Source: Nageia nagi (lineage: Eukaryota > Pinophyta). Taken from it: a stretch of DNA of 64,000 nt. The stretch lies in assembly GCA_050084985.1 (NCBI GenBank), contig JBITNC010000001.1:98890001-98954000 (forward strand). Reading direction: 5' to 3'. The position numbers and the translations under genes were made by a program. The notes below the pieces were generated by a model. The model worked only from the letters and a program-made list of their open reading frames with translations, had not been told where the DNA came from and ran no database searches. Of the stretch, positions 12,763 to 23,527 are shown in pieces (the first letter of the stretch is position 1; every line of letters begins with the position of its first letter).

Positions 12763-13043
12763 TATACACTATACACTATACACATATACACTATACACTA
12801 TACACTATACATATACACTATACACTATACACTTACACTTACACTATACACTATACCTATACACTATACACTATACACTATACACTATACATATACACTA
12901 TACACTATACACTATACACTATCACTATACACTATACACATTACACTATACACTATACCTTATACACTATACACTATTACACTATACACTATACACTATA
13001 CACTATACACTATACACTATACACTATACACTATACACTATAC
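12763..13043. repeat. 7-bp tandem array (TATACAC)n
   Basis: About 40 copies of a 7-base unit, TATACAC, with occasional slips (TTACAC, TATCAC, CATATACAC). The array produces overlapping plus-strand open frames reading Tyr-Thr-Ile-His-Tyr-Thr-Leu, which are artefacts of the repeat. It lies in element D between integrase and the extra ORF. The unit is not the plant telomere repeat (TTTAGGG). Confidence 0.95.
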
Positions 13044-13599
13044 AGTTTCAATAAGTGTTATGAAATAACCTTATCACTTGGTAGTGTTTTAGATAAATCC
13101 CATTTACTAAGATAGGTAATTCCTGAGATCTAATGATATCTTGTAGTTTGAATATATTTTTTGCATGGCTTGAGTGATGATATAGGGCTTTCTCCATAGG
13201 GAGTCAAAATTATAATGTCTCTTACAATTTTCTATTTCCTCATCACATTTGAGGAGAATATATCCTATTTCAAACTTTACCTGGGAAGACTGCTTCTTGT
13301 CAAACTATTTCTCAACTATCTTCTAGTAGTGTTGGGAGGACTCATATGCTTTGTTATGGTCTTCTTACAATTTAAAGAGCTAATTAAACCTTACTTATAG
13401 TGGTACAAAGTCATAGTCTTTCAATTCTTGTAGAATTTTTTATGTAGGTAGCTCAAGATGAATTGGCAATATCAGTATTTTATCATATGTACTAATGCAT
13501 ATGGATATATCTTGATTGCTAACTTGATATTGATTCTATCTACCCATAATGTATAGTCCAACTATATATGTAGCTATTTAGGATTCCCTTCAATTATTC
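13044..13599 (-). other. Element D integrase C-terminal or spacer region
   Basis: Expected to hold the C-terminal end of integrase, but no clear motif survives. The plus-strand open frame at 13215-13400 is hydrophobic and looks spurious. Confidence 0.4.
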
Positions 13600-14060
13600 C
13601 TTTGATGATTTAGGTTAGGTTCTTATTTGTTGATTCAACTAATCCATTTCCTTGTAGATAATAATTTGAAGAGAATAACTAGTAGATCCCATATTCAATA
13701 ATAAAGTCTACCAAATTGGTTCCAATGAATGCAAAACCATTTTCTAACATAATAGTCTATGGGATACCAAAAGCAAGTAATTATTCTTTTGATCATTTCC
13801 ATCACTGCATCTTGATCTACATTTTTGCATGGCATGGCTTTTGACCATCTTGTAAAATAATTTGTTGTAGTCAAGATAATCCTATGGCCTGCTAAGGAAT
13901 TTGGGATTATAACACTAATGAAGTCAAGACCCCATTGTTGGAAAAGTTCCTCAACCACCATAGGCTTAAGAGGCATAGTAGCTTGTCTCCTTTTTCTCAC
14001 ATATTTGCTACATTTTTCACACTCCTAAGACATCTTGAATGAATCTTGAAATATAGTAGT
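13600..14060 (-). pseudogene. Element D integrase remnant (Ty3/gypsy)
   Basis: Integrase joins the cDNA to the host chromosome. A CEKC pair at about 14010-14025 is the second half of the zinc-binding HHCC domain. The catalytic core follows: QQWGLDFISVI with the first catalytic Asp in GLDF, then the ITTTNYFTRWSKAMPCKN-type block of gypsy integrases, where the usual Asp of TDYF is Asn. The second catalytic Asp region (usually SDNG) is frame-shifted and reads YYVRKWF. It is downstream of RNase H as expected for gypsy order. Not functional. Confidence 0.85.
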
Positions 14061-14379
14061 CCAATAGTACTTGACTTGTGGTATTTTTGTTATTGTAGTT
14101 GGACCATTGTAATGTCTTTCAAATAATCCATAATGAAATTCATGTAATATTCTTCAAGCTTCATCATGAGTTACACATCTCAATAGGGTTTGATCAAAGT
14201 TCTTCCTATAAAGATGATCATCTATCATCACAAACTTCAAAGCCTACATCTTGAATCTTCTTTTCTAAAATCTATTCAAAGATTTAGAACATTAAAAATA
14301 AAAAATAATTTATTTTATCCAATTGATCTCTTCATTAAGATGTTGTTCATATTCCATAATAGCAATCATGTGTGAAGCC

Positions 14380-15640
14380 TATGCTATATTTTCACAAAGA
14401 GCCCTACCCTAATAAGCTTGGTTAGCTTAATTTCTACACCATATTTCATTATTTTTGTAATCCAACCAATTTTCCCTTCACCAAATTCTCCTTGATTAAC
14501 ATAATTTCTCACATAAGGGTGAATATTTTATATGAGGATCTTATTATGAGACACATAATGCTTAAATTTTTTAAGTCCATTCATTATAGAAAATACCTGT
14601 TTCTAAAAAAATGAATACCCTTTTTGATGTTGTTGCAATGTTTGGCTATGAAAGGCAATCAAGTGTTCTTCTTTTTGGTCATCCTTTTGTACTAGAATTG
14701 TAGCAATACTTTTATTTTCTCCATACATATACATAATGAAATCTTTTAAAAAATATAGGTTTTTCATTATGAAAGCTTTTGTTATAACATTTTTTATATC
14801 CTAAAAAGGTTGCTTTGTTTCTTCTAACCAAGAAAATACAACATTGTTTTTTAGCATTGTAGTAATTGGAGATATAATTTTTGAAAAATCATTGATAAAT
14901 TTTCTAACAAAATTGATTTTACCAAGAAAAGATTGCAAAGCCTTCTTGTTGGAAGGGAGTGGTAATGCTTCAATAGCTTTTACCCTATCTAGATCAATTA
15001 CCAATCCCTTTTTTGAGATAATATGTTCAAGTAAGTTTTCTTGGTGAACCATAAAAATAGACTTTTTGGGATTGATTGAAATCCCAAACTTTATACATTT
15101 TTCAAAAACTTACTTAAGATGTTCAAGGTGATCTTCTCAACTCTTAGAAAATACTATGATATCATCTAGGTAAACTATAATAATTTTATTTATCAGATCA
15201 CCAAATGCATGACCCATGGCCCTTTGAAAATTATCTCTTGCATTAGAAAGAGTAAAGGGCATCCTTTGTAAAGCAAATGTCCCCCATTTGGTTGTGAATG
15301 CAATTTTGTACTGATCCTTATCTTTACCCAAATTTGATTGAATATTGAGTAGCCATAAATCATGGAGAAATAATAAGCTCTAGTTACTATATGTAGGATT
15401 TGTTCCATGGTGGAAGAATATAATTATCTTTGAGAGATAATTGGTTTAGATTTCTAAAATCTATACATAATTAGATCTCCCTACTCTTATTTCTTATTGG
15501 AACTAAATTGGAAACCCAAGAAGAATGTTTTATTTGATAGATAATATTTGAATCAAGTAGTTTAATAAATTCTTATTTCATAGCTTTTTCTATTTTTGGG
15601 TTGATTCAAATTTATTTTTTTCAATATGATTTAGCTTCTG
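14380..15640 (-). pseudogene. Element D reverse transcriptase and RNase H remnant
   Basis: RT copies element RNA into DNA, and RNase H removes the RNA strand. Reading right to left, fragments give SSWVSNLVPIRNK and LCIDFRNLNQLSLKDNYILP (about 15420-15600), the fingers region. Then come FTTKWGTFALQRMPFTLSNA and the active-site IVYLDDIIVFSKS (15137-15331), with YLDD intact. The thumb follows, SKKGLVIDLDRVKAI and SFLGKINFVRKFI (14801-15052). An RNase H-like block with FKHYVSHNKI and WITKIMKYGVEIKLTK lies at about 14380-14640. Stops and frameshifts occur between fragments. The wording of the motifs fits the Tat clade of non-chromovirus gypsy elements. Confidence 0.9.
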
Positions 15641-16099
15641 GTTCAAGCTCGATGGTGTGTTGGATCAAATTCTTGTCATATGTCTTCAGATCATCATAAG
15701 TACAGGAAATTACTTTTGAAAACTTATGATAAATTTAAAACATAATACTTTTTTTTATTTAGAGAACTCTAATCCAACCTTTATGTAATTCTTAAGCTCT
15801 ACTTTTATCTCAATATTACCCTCCTTTTGAATGGCAAGGATTTGGCTTTTTGGACATCCTTTGAATCAAACAATCTTTCAAAATAGAGTAAACCTTTTGG
15901 TATGGCATTGTTTCTAAGTTTAATTACATATGAATATTGGAAAAATTAGGTAATTATTTAATACTAAAGGTATGATACACATTTTCATCCAATATAAAAT
16001 TCATAATATATTCATCAGATTCAAATACCTACCAATAGTTTGTAGCATCATGCACAAATGGCCCACATTAGAGTTTGACTCCAAAACTTCCTCTTTTGT

Positions 16100-16530
16100 A
16101 ATAAGCAAGATTATAATGTGCCCCTTTGCCAGTAAGTGCACCAAAAACTAGATTATTACTTCTAAGATTAAATATAAAATTGATTTTCAAGAATGATTTT
16201 AGTAGATCCCATACTCTATTATTGTAGGTCTTCAAATAGTGATGTTTTGCACTAATCTAGTTTCTAACTTGCTTTATGACTAGTTTAGAATCACCATGCA
16301 CAATTAGAAATTTGATTCCCATACCAATTGCTTTAGATAATTCTAAATAAAGGGATTCATACTTAGGAGCATTATTTGTACAAATCCACATGAATCTAAA
16401 TGAGATTATTCTTATATGTCCCTTTAATGATTTTAAAATAACACCAACTCCACTCCATATTTACATCTAGCTCCATCAAAGTACATTGTCTATAGCTCAT
16501 GTTCCCTTTTAGCTATGATTGAAATTGGAT
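16100..16530 (-). pseudogene. Element D second RNase H, located upstream of RT
   Basis: Minus-strand translation gives TMYFDGARCKYGVELVLF, then after a frameshift ICTNNAPKYESLYLE, IKFLIVHGDSKLVIKQVRN and YNNRVWDLLKSF. This is the DG-E-D pattern of the archaeal-type RNase H found as an additional domain in plant Tat elements: Asp in FDGA, Glu in PKYES, Asp in GDS. The fourth acidic residue (usually ADALA) reads FGALT, so Asp is replaced by Gly. It lies between protease (16851-17174) and RT (from about 15640), separate from the RNase H that follows RT. A stop interrupts the domain after QVRN. Confidence 0.8.
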
Positions 16531-16850
16531 GCACATTTTCATATAAATAATAGTTTTCCATACCAATTTATTTGACATGATAATTTAGGTCATTTATTGA
16601 AAGAATTTAAGTGTATCCCTTTCAAACATTTCTATAGGTTCAAGGCCATTCAGATAGTTCTACTCTATGATCTTCTGAATATGCATATTTTTGGTACCCT
16701 CTTTTAGAATCTTGACTTGTTTATTTTGGAAGGAAGTAAAATATTTAAATAATATAAAGCTAGGTACCCTCCTAATTTAGCAGTAAATTCTATAGATAAA
16801 TAAATTCCAAACAAAGGTGAAAGTTCAACAATAATAATATCTTGAATGAC

Positions 16851-17174
16851 TCAAATATCAGGGAATGCATTAAGGGTTATTGAAACTTCTTTGACACTAC
16901 TAATAACATCTACAAAGGAAGAATCAAATTGTATGACACCATCAATGCATCTAGTGATATACAACTTCATTTCATTTACAACTGCTTTAGGAATTATAGT
17001 AATAGTAGCTTTAGTGTCTATCATATAGTTATTAACAACCCAACCTTCTAGTCTAAGAGAGAGATAAAAAGGTGGGGGTATTCTTATACCTATAGGAGCT
17101 AAAGGGAAATAATTAGATATTGCAAATATAATATTATCCTTATTTACCTTTTTCTTACTATTTTTTAATTTCAA
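16851..17174 (-). pseudogene. Element D aspartic protease remnant
   Basis: The retroelement protease cleaves the Gag-Pol polyprotein. The fragment reads GWVVNNYMIDTKATITIIPK: a hydrophobic lead-in, then DTKAT where families have DTGAS or DTGAT, then the IIP motif. The catalytic Asp remains but the Gly of DTG is Lys. It lies downstream of gag and upstream of the second RNase H, in gypsy order. Confidence 0.75.
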
Positions 17175-18099
17175 AGCATCTTACAAAAGGTACATCTAAC
17201 TTGGAATCCTTAATGCATCAAACATGGTCATTTTAGAAGGTATTTTCCTTAGTTCTTTTACAATATTATATGGAGCATATGGGATAAAATAAATTATTTC
17301 TACTAGTTTATGAGCTTTGAATTGCTAAGTGGCATTTTTCTTATCATAACAAGTGATAAATGGATATCTTAATGGATGGGGCCTCTCCTTCTCTAAGAAT
17401 TGTTTTCTAGTCGTAATGAGATTAATTATTGTAGAGATAGTATTACCCGAGTATTGAGAAATATGACCTAGATGTATAGGAAGTTGATTTTCTTGATTCT
17501 ATGGAGATATCATATGAGCCTTAGCTCTTTTTGGTTCGAGTTGCACTAGAATGACTTATTGATTTTGTTGATTAACTTGGGGCTATTGCTAAGCCATTGA
17601 AGATGAGGCTCTAATTTATACATAATTGGATTACTCTCCAACATAGCCTGAAAGCAAAAAAAATGACCATGGTAAGGTCAATAGTAGAATATGATGTAGG
17701 TTACACCATATGTATGAATGCAAACCCAAGTACTGTGTTGATAGATGATATATGTGTCCAAGAAATGAGGAGTAAACATGGAGGGTACCATTCTATAATG
17801 CCTATAACATCACTCTCTATAAAACTTACTATAACTACATTATCAATTGCTTTAGAAGAATTAGGATGTTCTAGTGTCTTATTCCTAGGCTAAAATCAGG
17901 TTGATATTGATTATCATATCTCTTGTAATTAAAGACTTGATTCTATCTCTTGTAGAGTGAGCTTATTGGTAAGATTCTTAATAATCACCTCTAGTTGCCT
18001 TATTCTTTCTTCCTCTTAAGATTTAGAATTAGTATTTGTACTTGTAGATGCAAGAGTAGGTAGTGTTGGTACTTGATTTTGAATAATAGACTTAGGGGG
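17175..18099 (-). other. Element D gag-protease linker
   Basis: Expected end of gag with zinc knuckle and linker. I see no clear CCHC motif. The plus-strand open frame at 17663-17893 is a shadow. Confidence 0.45.
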
Positions 18100-18890
18100 A
18101 GGTGGTAATGCTAACACTCTAGGATGAGCAATTTTTGGAAATTTTTAGGAGGTATATTAGGAAACAAAGGCATAATGGTTCTTGGTTGCACCTTTATAGA
18201 GGATACCAAAGTATGTTCAAAGATTTTAGCAGTTTGGTAAACATCCAAGAAGGTATCTCCTAACATAACAATAAGCATATTAAGATCAAGAAGGAAAGCT
18301 TTTCTATAGTATACCAAAGCTTGTGCACTTTTTTGGTCTTATCCTTGTTGGAATAGATTTCCATGTTTTCTCAAATTTGATATTGAAATTATCAATAGAC
18401 TCATGATGATGTCTTTTGATACATTCTATGAAGCTCAAGAAGGTACTATCATCACCATTCATAGCAAATATTTTGATCAGATCTTGAAATAACTCTCCCA
18501 TATATTTATAGATTGAAGGGAAAGCATTTTGAACCATTCAGCCATTTTGCCTTCAATAGAATGTGATAAGAATCTTGTCATAATCATTTCATTAGTGATA
18601 TCAAATATTGAAGATAAAAGAGAGACATCTTGATAATGGTCATATGGTATTTTACCAAATCCATATAACTTAAGTAAGACTTTGAAAGCTGCTTGAGGAA
18701 TGTATGATGAATTAGTAGCAACTACCAAAGAATGGTCATTATTCCAAGTAGAGAAATCAACAAGGAAAGGTTGAGGCATACTTGGACCAGTTATGTTAGG
18801 TGAAGAATTTTTTGGGGGAGAATCAAACATGGATGACAATAGAACAACCCTTAAGGGAATTTGGAGGATAAAATATAGGAAATATTTCAC
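18100..18890 (-). pseudogene. Element D gag remnant
   Basis: Gag forms the virus-like particle. Three overlapping minus-strand fragments (18477-18890, 18304-18537, 18111-18317) carry the gag-core pattern: a long helical N-terminal part, then MTRFLSHSIEGKMAEWFKML with the typical 'L.G.A..W...L' form, then LQSINIWESYFKI. After a frameshift come FIECIKRHHHESIDNFNIKF and FEKTWKSIP. Position directly downstream of the primer site and upstream of protease agrees. Several frameshifts. Confidence 0.75.
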
Positions 18891-19129
18891 CTAGTCCTCC
18901 TATGAGGAATTGATAACTCTTGAAATCTAGGCTATCTAAGAGAATTGCTAGTAGTACTTCTAGTAAGTCTACGTTTTGGAGGTGCTAAGGTTTGAAAATG
19001 TTGATGGTTGATAGCAAAGTCACCAATAAGGTAACAAAACCTTATAATATTTGAAAAACTAAGTGATAACTTACTAGACATAACTATCTAGTCCTATTTA
19101 CACCTGCTAAATATGAAATTTAGCTCATT

Positions 19130-19145
19130 CCCATTGAGTGTGCCA
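19130..19145 (-). promoter_or_regulatory. Element D primer binding site
   Basis: On the minus strand TGGCACACTCAATGGG, four bases inside the LTR end at 19150. The TGGC start resembles the TGGCGCC-type sites used by Tat and Athila elements after C-to-T decay; which tRNA primes it is not certain. Confidence 0.45.
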
Positions 19146-19971
19146 AAAATGAACTCTTTTACTATTGATTGGTATAATGTAATATTAAGGGTTTGGTTTA
19201 GTTGTTTTTCTATTTCTTGTAACATTAGGATCCTTGAATGAGTATAAGGTGGTGGGAATGTGCTCATGTTAGTTTTCTTCTCAATCTTTAGGTTCTAGGA
19301 TGATTCCTATCTATTATGAAGATCAAAAGTAATAGGAAAGAGATAAAAAAGGTTAAAAGTAACAATAAAGAGATAAAAAGGCTAAGAGTAGGAAAGAGAT
19401 TAACACATTAAAATAAAAAGCAACTAACACTATATAGCCTAGGCATTATGCATAGAAAATAATCCATAGCCAAGATGAAGAATAGTAAACTATCTTAGCT
19501 TTGGGTCTCATAGTCACAATACACAACCACAACTTAAGATAACATTTCACACATAACATTCACAAAGTGTAATGAACAACTGCATATTACAAAGGGAAAA
19601 ATATCATCTGTTTACATTATCACATATGAAAGCTCTTACATACTTGGGCAAAGTTGCAAAAATGTTCGCCATTTGGACTTACAATAGTCTACTATTTATA
19701 TATTTACATTTACAATTAGGTGGTTGTCCACATTATTACACTTAACTACTCTACTTGACTAAAAATAGAAGAAAGAAAATCTACAAATGTATAATTATAA
19801 GTATAATTATGTTAGATTACATAGTGAATAAGTATAATTAGTGCTAATGTTGGGAACTTTATGTCTCTAAGCTATTATACTATTTGAGCTGCAATGTTTT
19901 TAATTTGTTATTGATTGCATTCTCTTGGGACTGTAGCTGATTGAAGATGCAATATCTATCAACTTGATTGG

Positions 19972-19976
19972 TTCTA
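19972..19976. repeat. Target site duplication of element F, left
   Basis: TTCTA, identical to 24620-24624. Confidence 0.9.
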
Positions 19977-21077
19977 TGTAATGTCCCCAAATTTGTAAAA
20001 CATCCACTTTCTCTCCTCTTGGAGTGTGACATTCATGGCAAAGGAGGAGAAACCAAAAAAAATTAATTTAGAAGTATTTTATTAATACTTTGCATTTATT
20101 TCTATAACCAAGGCTAAAGAGTACCCTTGAGGCACTCACCCTTGGATTTTATTTAATTAATCTACTCAATTATTTGTAATTAATGCAATATTAGTCTCTC
20201 ATAATGGGATGTTGACATTTATGAGTCATTGATCTTGTAATTTAGCATCTCTAGGTAACCATTATGGGATGTTGGGCTTCTTGGGTTCCTAGATGATTTA
20301 ATTTTCATCCCAAGACACCAGAAGAGGGATGTTGCACTTTGGGTGATTCCTAAGGTATGAGAGATCTTGTTATAAAAGGAGATGGGATGCATCATTTGGG
20401 GCATGCTTGAAATCATCAAAGTTTATCTCTTTTTGAGGGTTAGTAGCTAGTGGAGTTGTCAGCTTTCCAGCTAGCTTAGTGGGAGAGCTTGAGCAGTGTG
20501 GAGGAGTTCTTACCTAAGCTAGGATAGTAGCTCGAGCTAGTGAGGTGGAGTTGCTAGAGTAGCTCAAGCCAATGAGGTGGAGTTACTGGAATAGTTCAAG
20601 TTTGCGTGTGGAACTATTCTATCCTTGATCTAGATCTAGCTAGTGGGGTAGATCCAGATCTAGGCAATGCAGCCATATTCCATATCTATATCTAACCTAC
20701 CAAATCAGTGTGAGGAGGCACATCCTAGATCAGACCAGCCAAATCAATGTGAGGAGGCTCATCCAGCATTGGGGAGAAGAGGTTGAAGAACTTGCAAGGC
20801 AAGATCATCCAAATCTACCTTGTGAGGGCAAACATCCCCCTTCTTGAGCATTTGGGTATTTTTCCTTGAGTATTATACTTGTCCATTTGGGATGTCCCAA
20901 TTCTTGAAGAATAAAATTCATTTTTGGCTCTATTTCTTGTTCAATTTGTAGATCTAATTTGAATTGAGCTAGTTAGAAAAATATAAAAATATATATAAAT
21001 TCCTAAGTAGTGATATTTTAACTTGGAATATTACACTTTAACAAAAATCACATTTTGTGAGTTTTGGGGATATTATA
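19977..21077 (+). repeat. Element F 5' LTR
   Basis: 1101 bp from TGTAATGTCCCC to GATATTATA (terminal CA decayed to TA). It matches 23528-24619 nearly base for base. Between 20500 and 20650 it holds short tandem copies of a 'gtgaggtggagtt' phrase. Confidence 0.95.
20371..20378 (+). promoter_or_regulatory. TATA box in element F 5' LTR
   Basis: TATAAAAG, conserved at 23918-23925 in the other LTR, the likely core promoter of the element. Confidence 0.6.
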
Positions 21078-21078
21078 G

Positions 21079-21090
21079 TGGTATCAGAGC
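21079..21090 (+). promoter_or_regulatory. Element F primer binding site
   Basis: TGGTATCAGAGC one base after the LTR, the exact plant initiator-Met tRNA 3'-end complement. Confidence 0.95.
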
Positions 21091-21118
21091 TAGTTTTATT
21101 GCCAGCCTATATTAGCTC

Positions 21119-22390
21119 ATGTTGCCTAAGATTCATAATTACTACTTGAGAGGAAGAAGTGATCCTAATTATAAACCAAGCTTGGAGGAGAGAGACGTAA
21201 TAAATCTGGAGGGATCTGAAGAGTGGGAGGAAGTCAGACAAGGGAAAATGGTTGATTCCAACATAGCCATCCTGGACACATTAAGGAAGATGATAGAGCA
21301 ATTGCAGATACTCACATCCCAAAGAGGGACTAGACTCCACCACCTAGCTGGGAGAATAGAAATGGCCAAGAAGAGAGCTCATCTAGGGCTAGATCTCATT
21401 ACCAGAATTTTGTACCTATTCCACCTAAGCCTCTTTTCAGAAAAGAGGAAGATCCAGAGGAGATCTATCGAAGACATCGAGAGAGGCTCAACCAATTGTT
21501 TGATGAGTACATGGCCAAACTATTAGAGTACAAAAACATCATATCTTTCCAAGAATTTCATGGACAATTGGAGGGAGGACAAGGAGGATGCCCACCTATC
21601 TTTAAGGAGCCATTACAGAAGATCCAATTGGAGAAATTTGATGGAGGTGTAGGGATCTCAGTAAGAGGATGGATTCACTAGCTCCAAATGTACCTATCTT
21701 TCAATTCCATGGTAGAATATGAGGCCATACATTTTGCCACACTCTCTCTAAAGGGACGAGCCTATGAGTGGTGGCACAATGGATTGAAAATATTGGGGCA
21801 TGACTAGATCTCAATTTTGATGAATTTTGCCAAAGGTTGCTGGAACATTTTAAAAAGAAGATTGAAGAAAGTTACTTCCATGAGCTCACTAAGATCCAAT
21901 AGAAAGGTACAATTAAAGAATATGTAGATGAGTTTATGAATGTTTTTGTTATGGTTTTAGATCTATTAGAAGCTAGAAGGATGGTTATGTTCATGGAGGG
22001 TTTGAATGAAAATATCAGAGCATCTATCAAAGCATTTAAGCCAAATGATCTTGATGAGATAATCAAAAGGGCTATAGCACTTGAATCAACTAGTCTGATC
22101 TAAGGAAAGAGCAATCAAGGAAGGATGTAGCCACCCTAGCAATAAATTACACCAGTAAGTAAAATGAATGGGAGCCAAGGAAGGTTCATGTCTCCACTAA
22201 GGAGAAATGCATGGCCATTGGAGTAGACATAGAGGGATCAAGAGATCTCATGTTTTGAAATGAGAAGAAGGAAAATGTGCTTTGTCTATAGAGGATCATG
22301 GGAGCCAAGCCATCGCTACAATGGGAAGGTGCAACTCAGTTATGTAGAGGTAGTGGAGATGGAGGAACTTGAATCAGATCTATGGAGCAT
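21119..22390 (+). pseudogene. Element F gag remnant
   Basis: Starts at an ATG 28 bases after the primer site and reads MLPKIHNYYLRGRSDPN. A frameshift near 21340-21400 moves the frame. The core then shows LSLKGRAYEWWHNGLKI (the gag W-rich motif), FDEFCQRLLEHFKKKIEESY, then KEYVDEFMNVFVMVLDLLEA and FMEGLNENIRASIKAF. The C-terminal zinc knuckle (about 22290-22340) reads CFVYRGSWEPSHRYNGK: the family form has Cys at the third and last metal positions, and both are Tyr here. Several stops. Gag would package the element RNA. Confidence 0.85.
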
Positions 22391-22399
22391 TTTAGAATT

Positions 22400-22862
22400 T
22401 GTGGAAGAGTTTTCCACTCAGCACCTTCGCCACCATTAGTGGAGCACCCCATTGCCCTACATTACGCATTCAGGGAAGAGCTCTAGGAGAAGAAATGACT
22501 ATTCTTATCAATGGAGGGGCATCTCATAACTTCATTGATGCTTTATTTGCTACTGAGAAAGGAGTAAGGATGGATGTTTTTGAATGATTCAATGTGGCCA
22601 ATGCTAATGGCCAGATCTCATTTTGCAATAAGGTGATTATACAACTTCCAGTTGAGACCAATAATTACTCCATGAGAAGTGATTTCTATGTATATCCCAT
22701 GGGAGGGACCTTGAACATGGTCTTTGGAATTCAATGACTAAAAAATTTGGGGGAGATTAGGACAAATTATGACACCTTGGAAATGAAGTTCCTAGCAAAT
22801 GGAAAGGAGGTCATCATGAGAGGATTGCAGGGCAGCAATAGGGCCACTTCACAAGCCCATTG
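22400..22862 (+). pseudogene. Element F retropepsin-like protease remnant
   Basis: Reads TILINGGASHNFIDALFA at about 22498-22552. The family motif is IDSGASHNFI, so the catalytic Asp is Asn and Ser is Gly here. Downstream come FNVANANGQISFCNKVIIQL, DFYVYPMGGTLNMVFGIQ and MKFLANGKEVIMRGLQG, the usual C-terminal half of this protease domain. Stops after VRMDVFE and FGIQ. It follows gag; no RT begins after it. Confidence 0.8.
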
Positions 22863-23527
22863 ATTGGAAGTAATAGAAGATCCAAAGTAGCAACATCGAA
22901 TCATTCCTCACATCCCAAATAGAACCACCATGCAAGATGTCACCCAATCCTAAGGTAACACACCCACATTTGCTCAGCCACTAATGAATTAGTTAAGAGT
23001 GTTCTTTTTCTAGATAATAAGTTAGAGGTTGATTGAAGATTGGAAACAAGTGATAATACTTACTAGTCAAATTTACTTCTCTTTGGCATATATGTTCTTA
23101 TTACAAGTATATTGCTGCAAAATGTTTTGGGACAAATTATCCATCATCTTGCTTAAAATGAAAAATAAAGGGATTGGAGATTTGGTATTACTTCATCATA
23201 CTTTTCCTTGTGAACCACTCAGCCACTTAGACCATTGGGATGTTGGGATGAATGTATTCATGCTTGCTAAAATTATAGATTCTCCCTCCCATCATGTGAC
23301 ATAGTCTTGGATAGAAGATAACCCACTAGCACTCCTTGATTTCATTCAAGACTTGGATGTTGGGTTATGGAGCTATGAAGGTAGACATTTTGGCCATCAC
23401 TTGTAGCAAAAAATCAGAACTCTTTCTCCTTGTTCTTTCATCTACATTACAACTTTTTAGGATGGGAAAGAGAAGGGCCAATTTATCTTGAGTTGCTTGG
23501 GGACAAGCAATTCAAGAAGGGGAGACT
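22863..23527 (+). other. Element F 3' region without RT or integrase
   Basis: About 660 bases between protease and 3' LTR. A 91-codon open frame (23029-23304) has no RT, integrase or chromodomain motif. The last 30 codons, LGDKQ- or LGTSNSRRGDL-like depending on frame, resemble the very end of gypsy pol. This suggests an internal deletion that joined the protease to the tail of pol, rather than a free-standing design. Confidence 0.5.
23514..23525 (+). promoter_or_regulatory. Element F polypurine tract
   Basis: AAGAAGGGGAGA, two bases before the 3' LTR; primes plus-strand DNA synthesis. Confidence 0.85.

Noticed and set aside
12706-13115. Two overlapping plus-strand ORFs of 120 and 124 codons
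   Set aside because: They are the translation of the 7-bp tandem array in two frames (Tyr-Thr-Ile-His repeats) and have no independent coding signal.
13215-13400. Hydrophobic plus-strand ORF that could be a membrane protein
   Set aside because: Antisense to the expected end of element D's integrase; hydrophobicity comes from T-rich codons.
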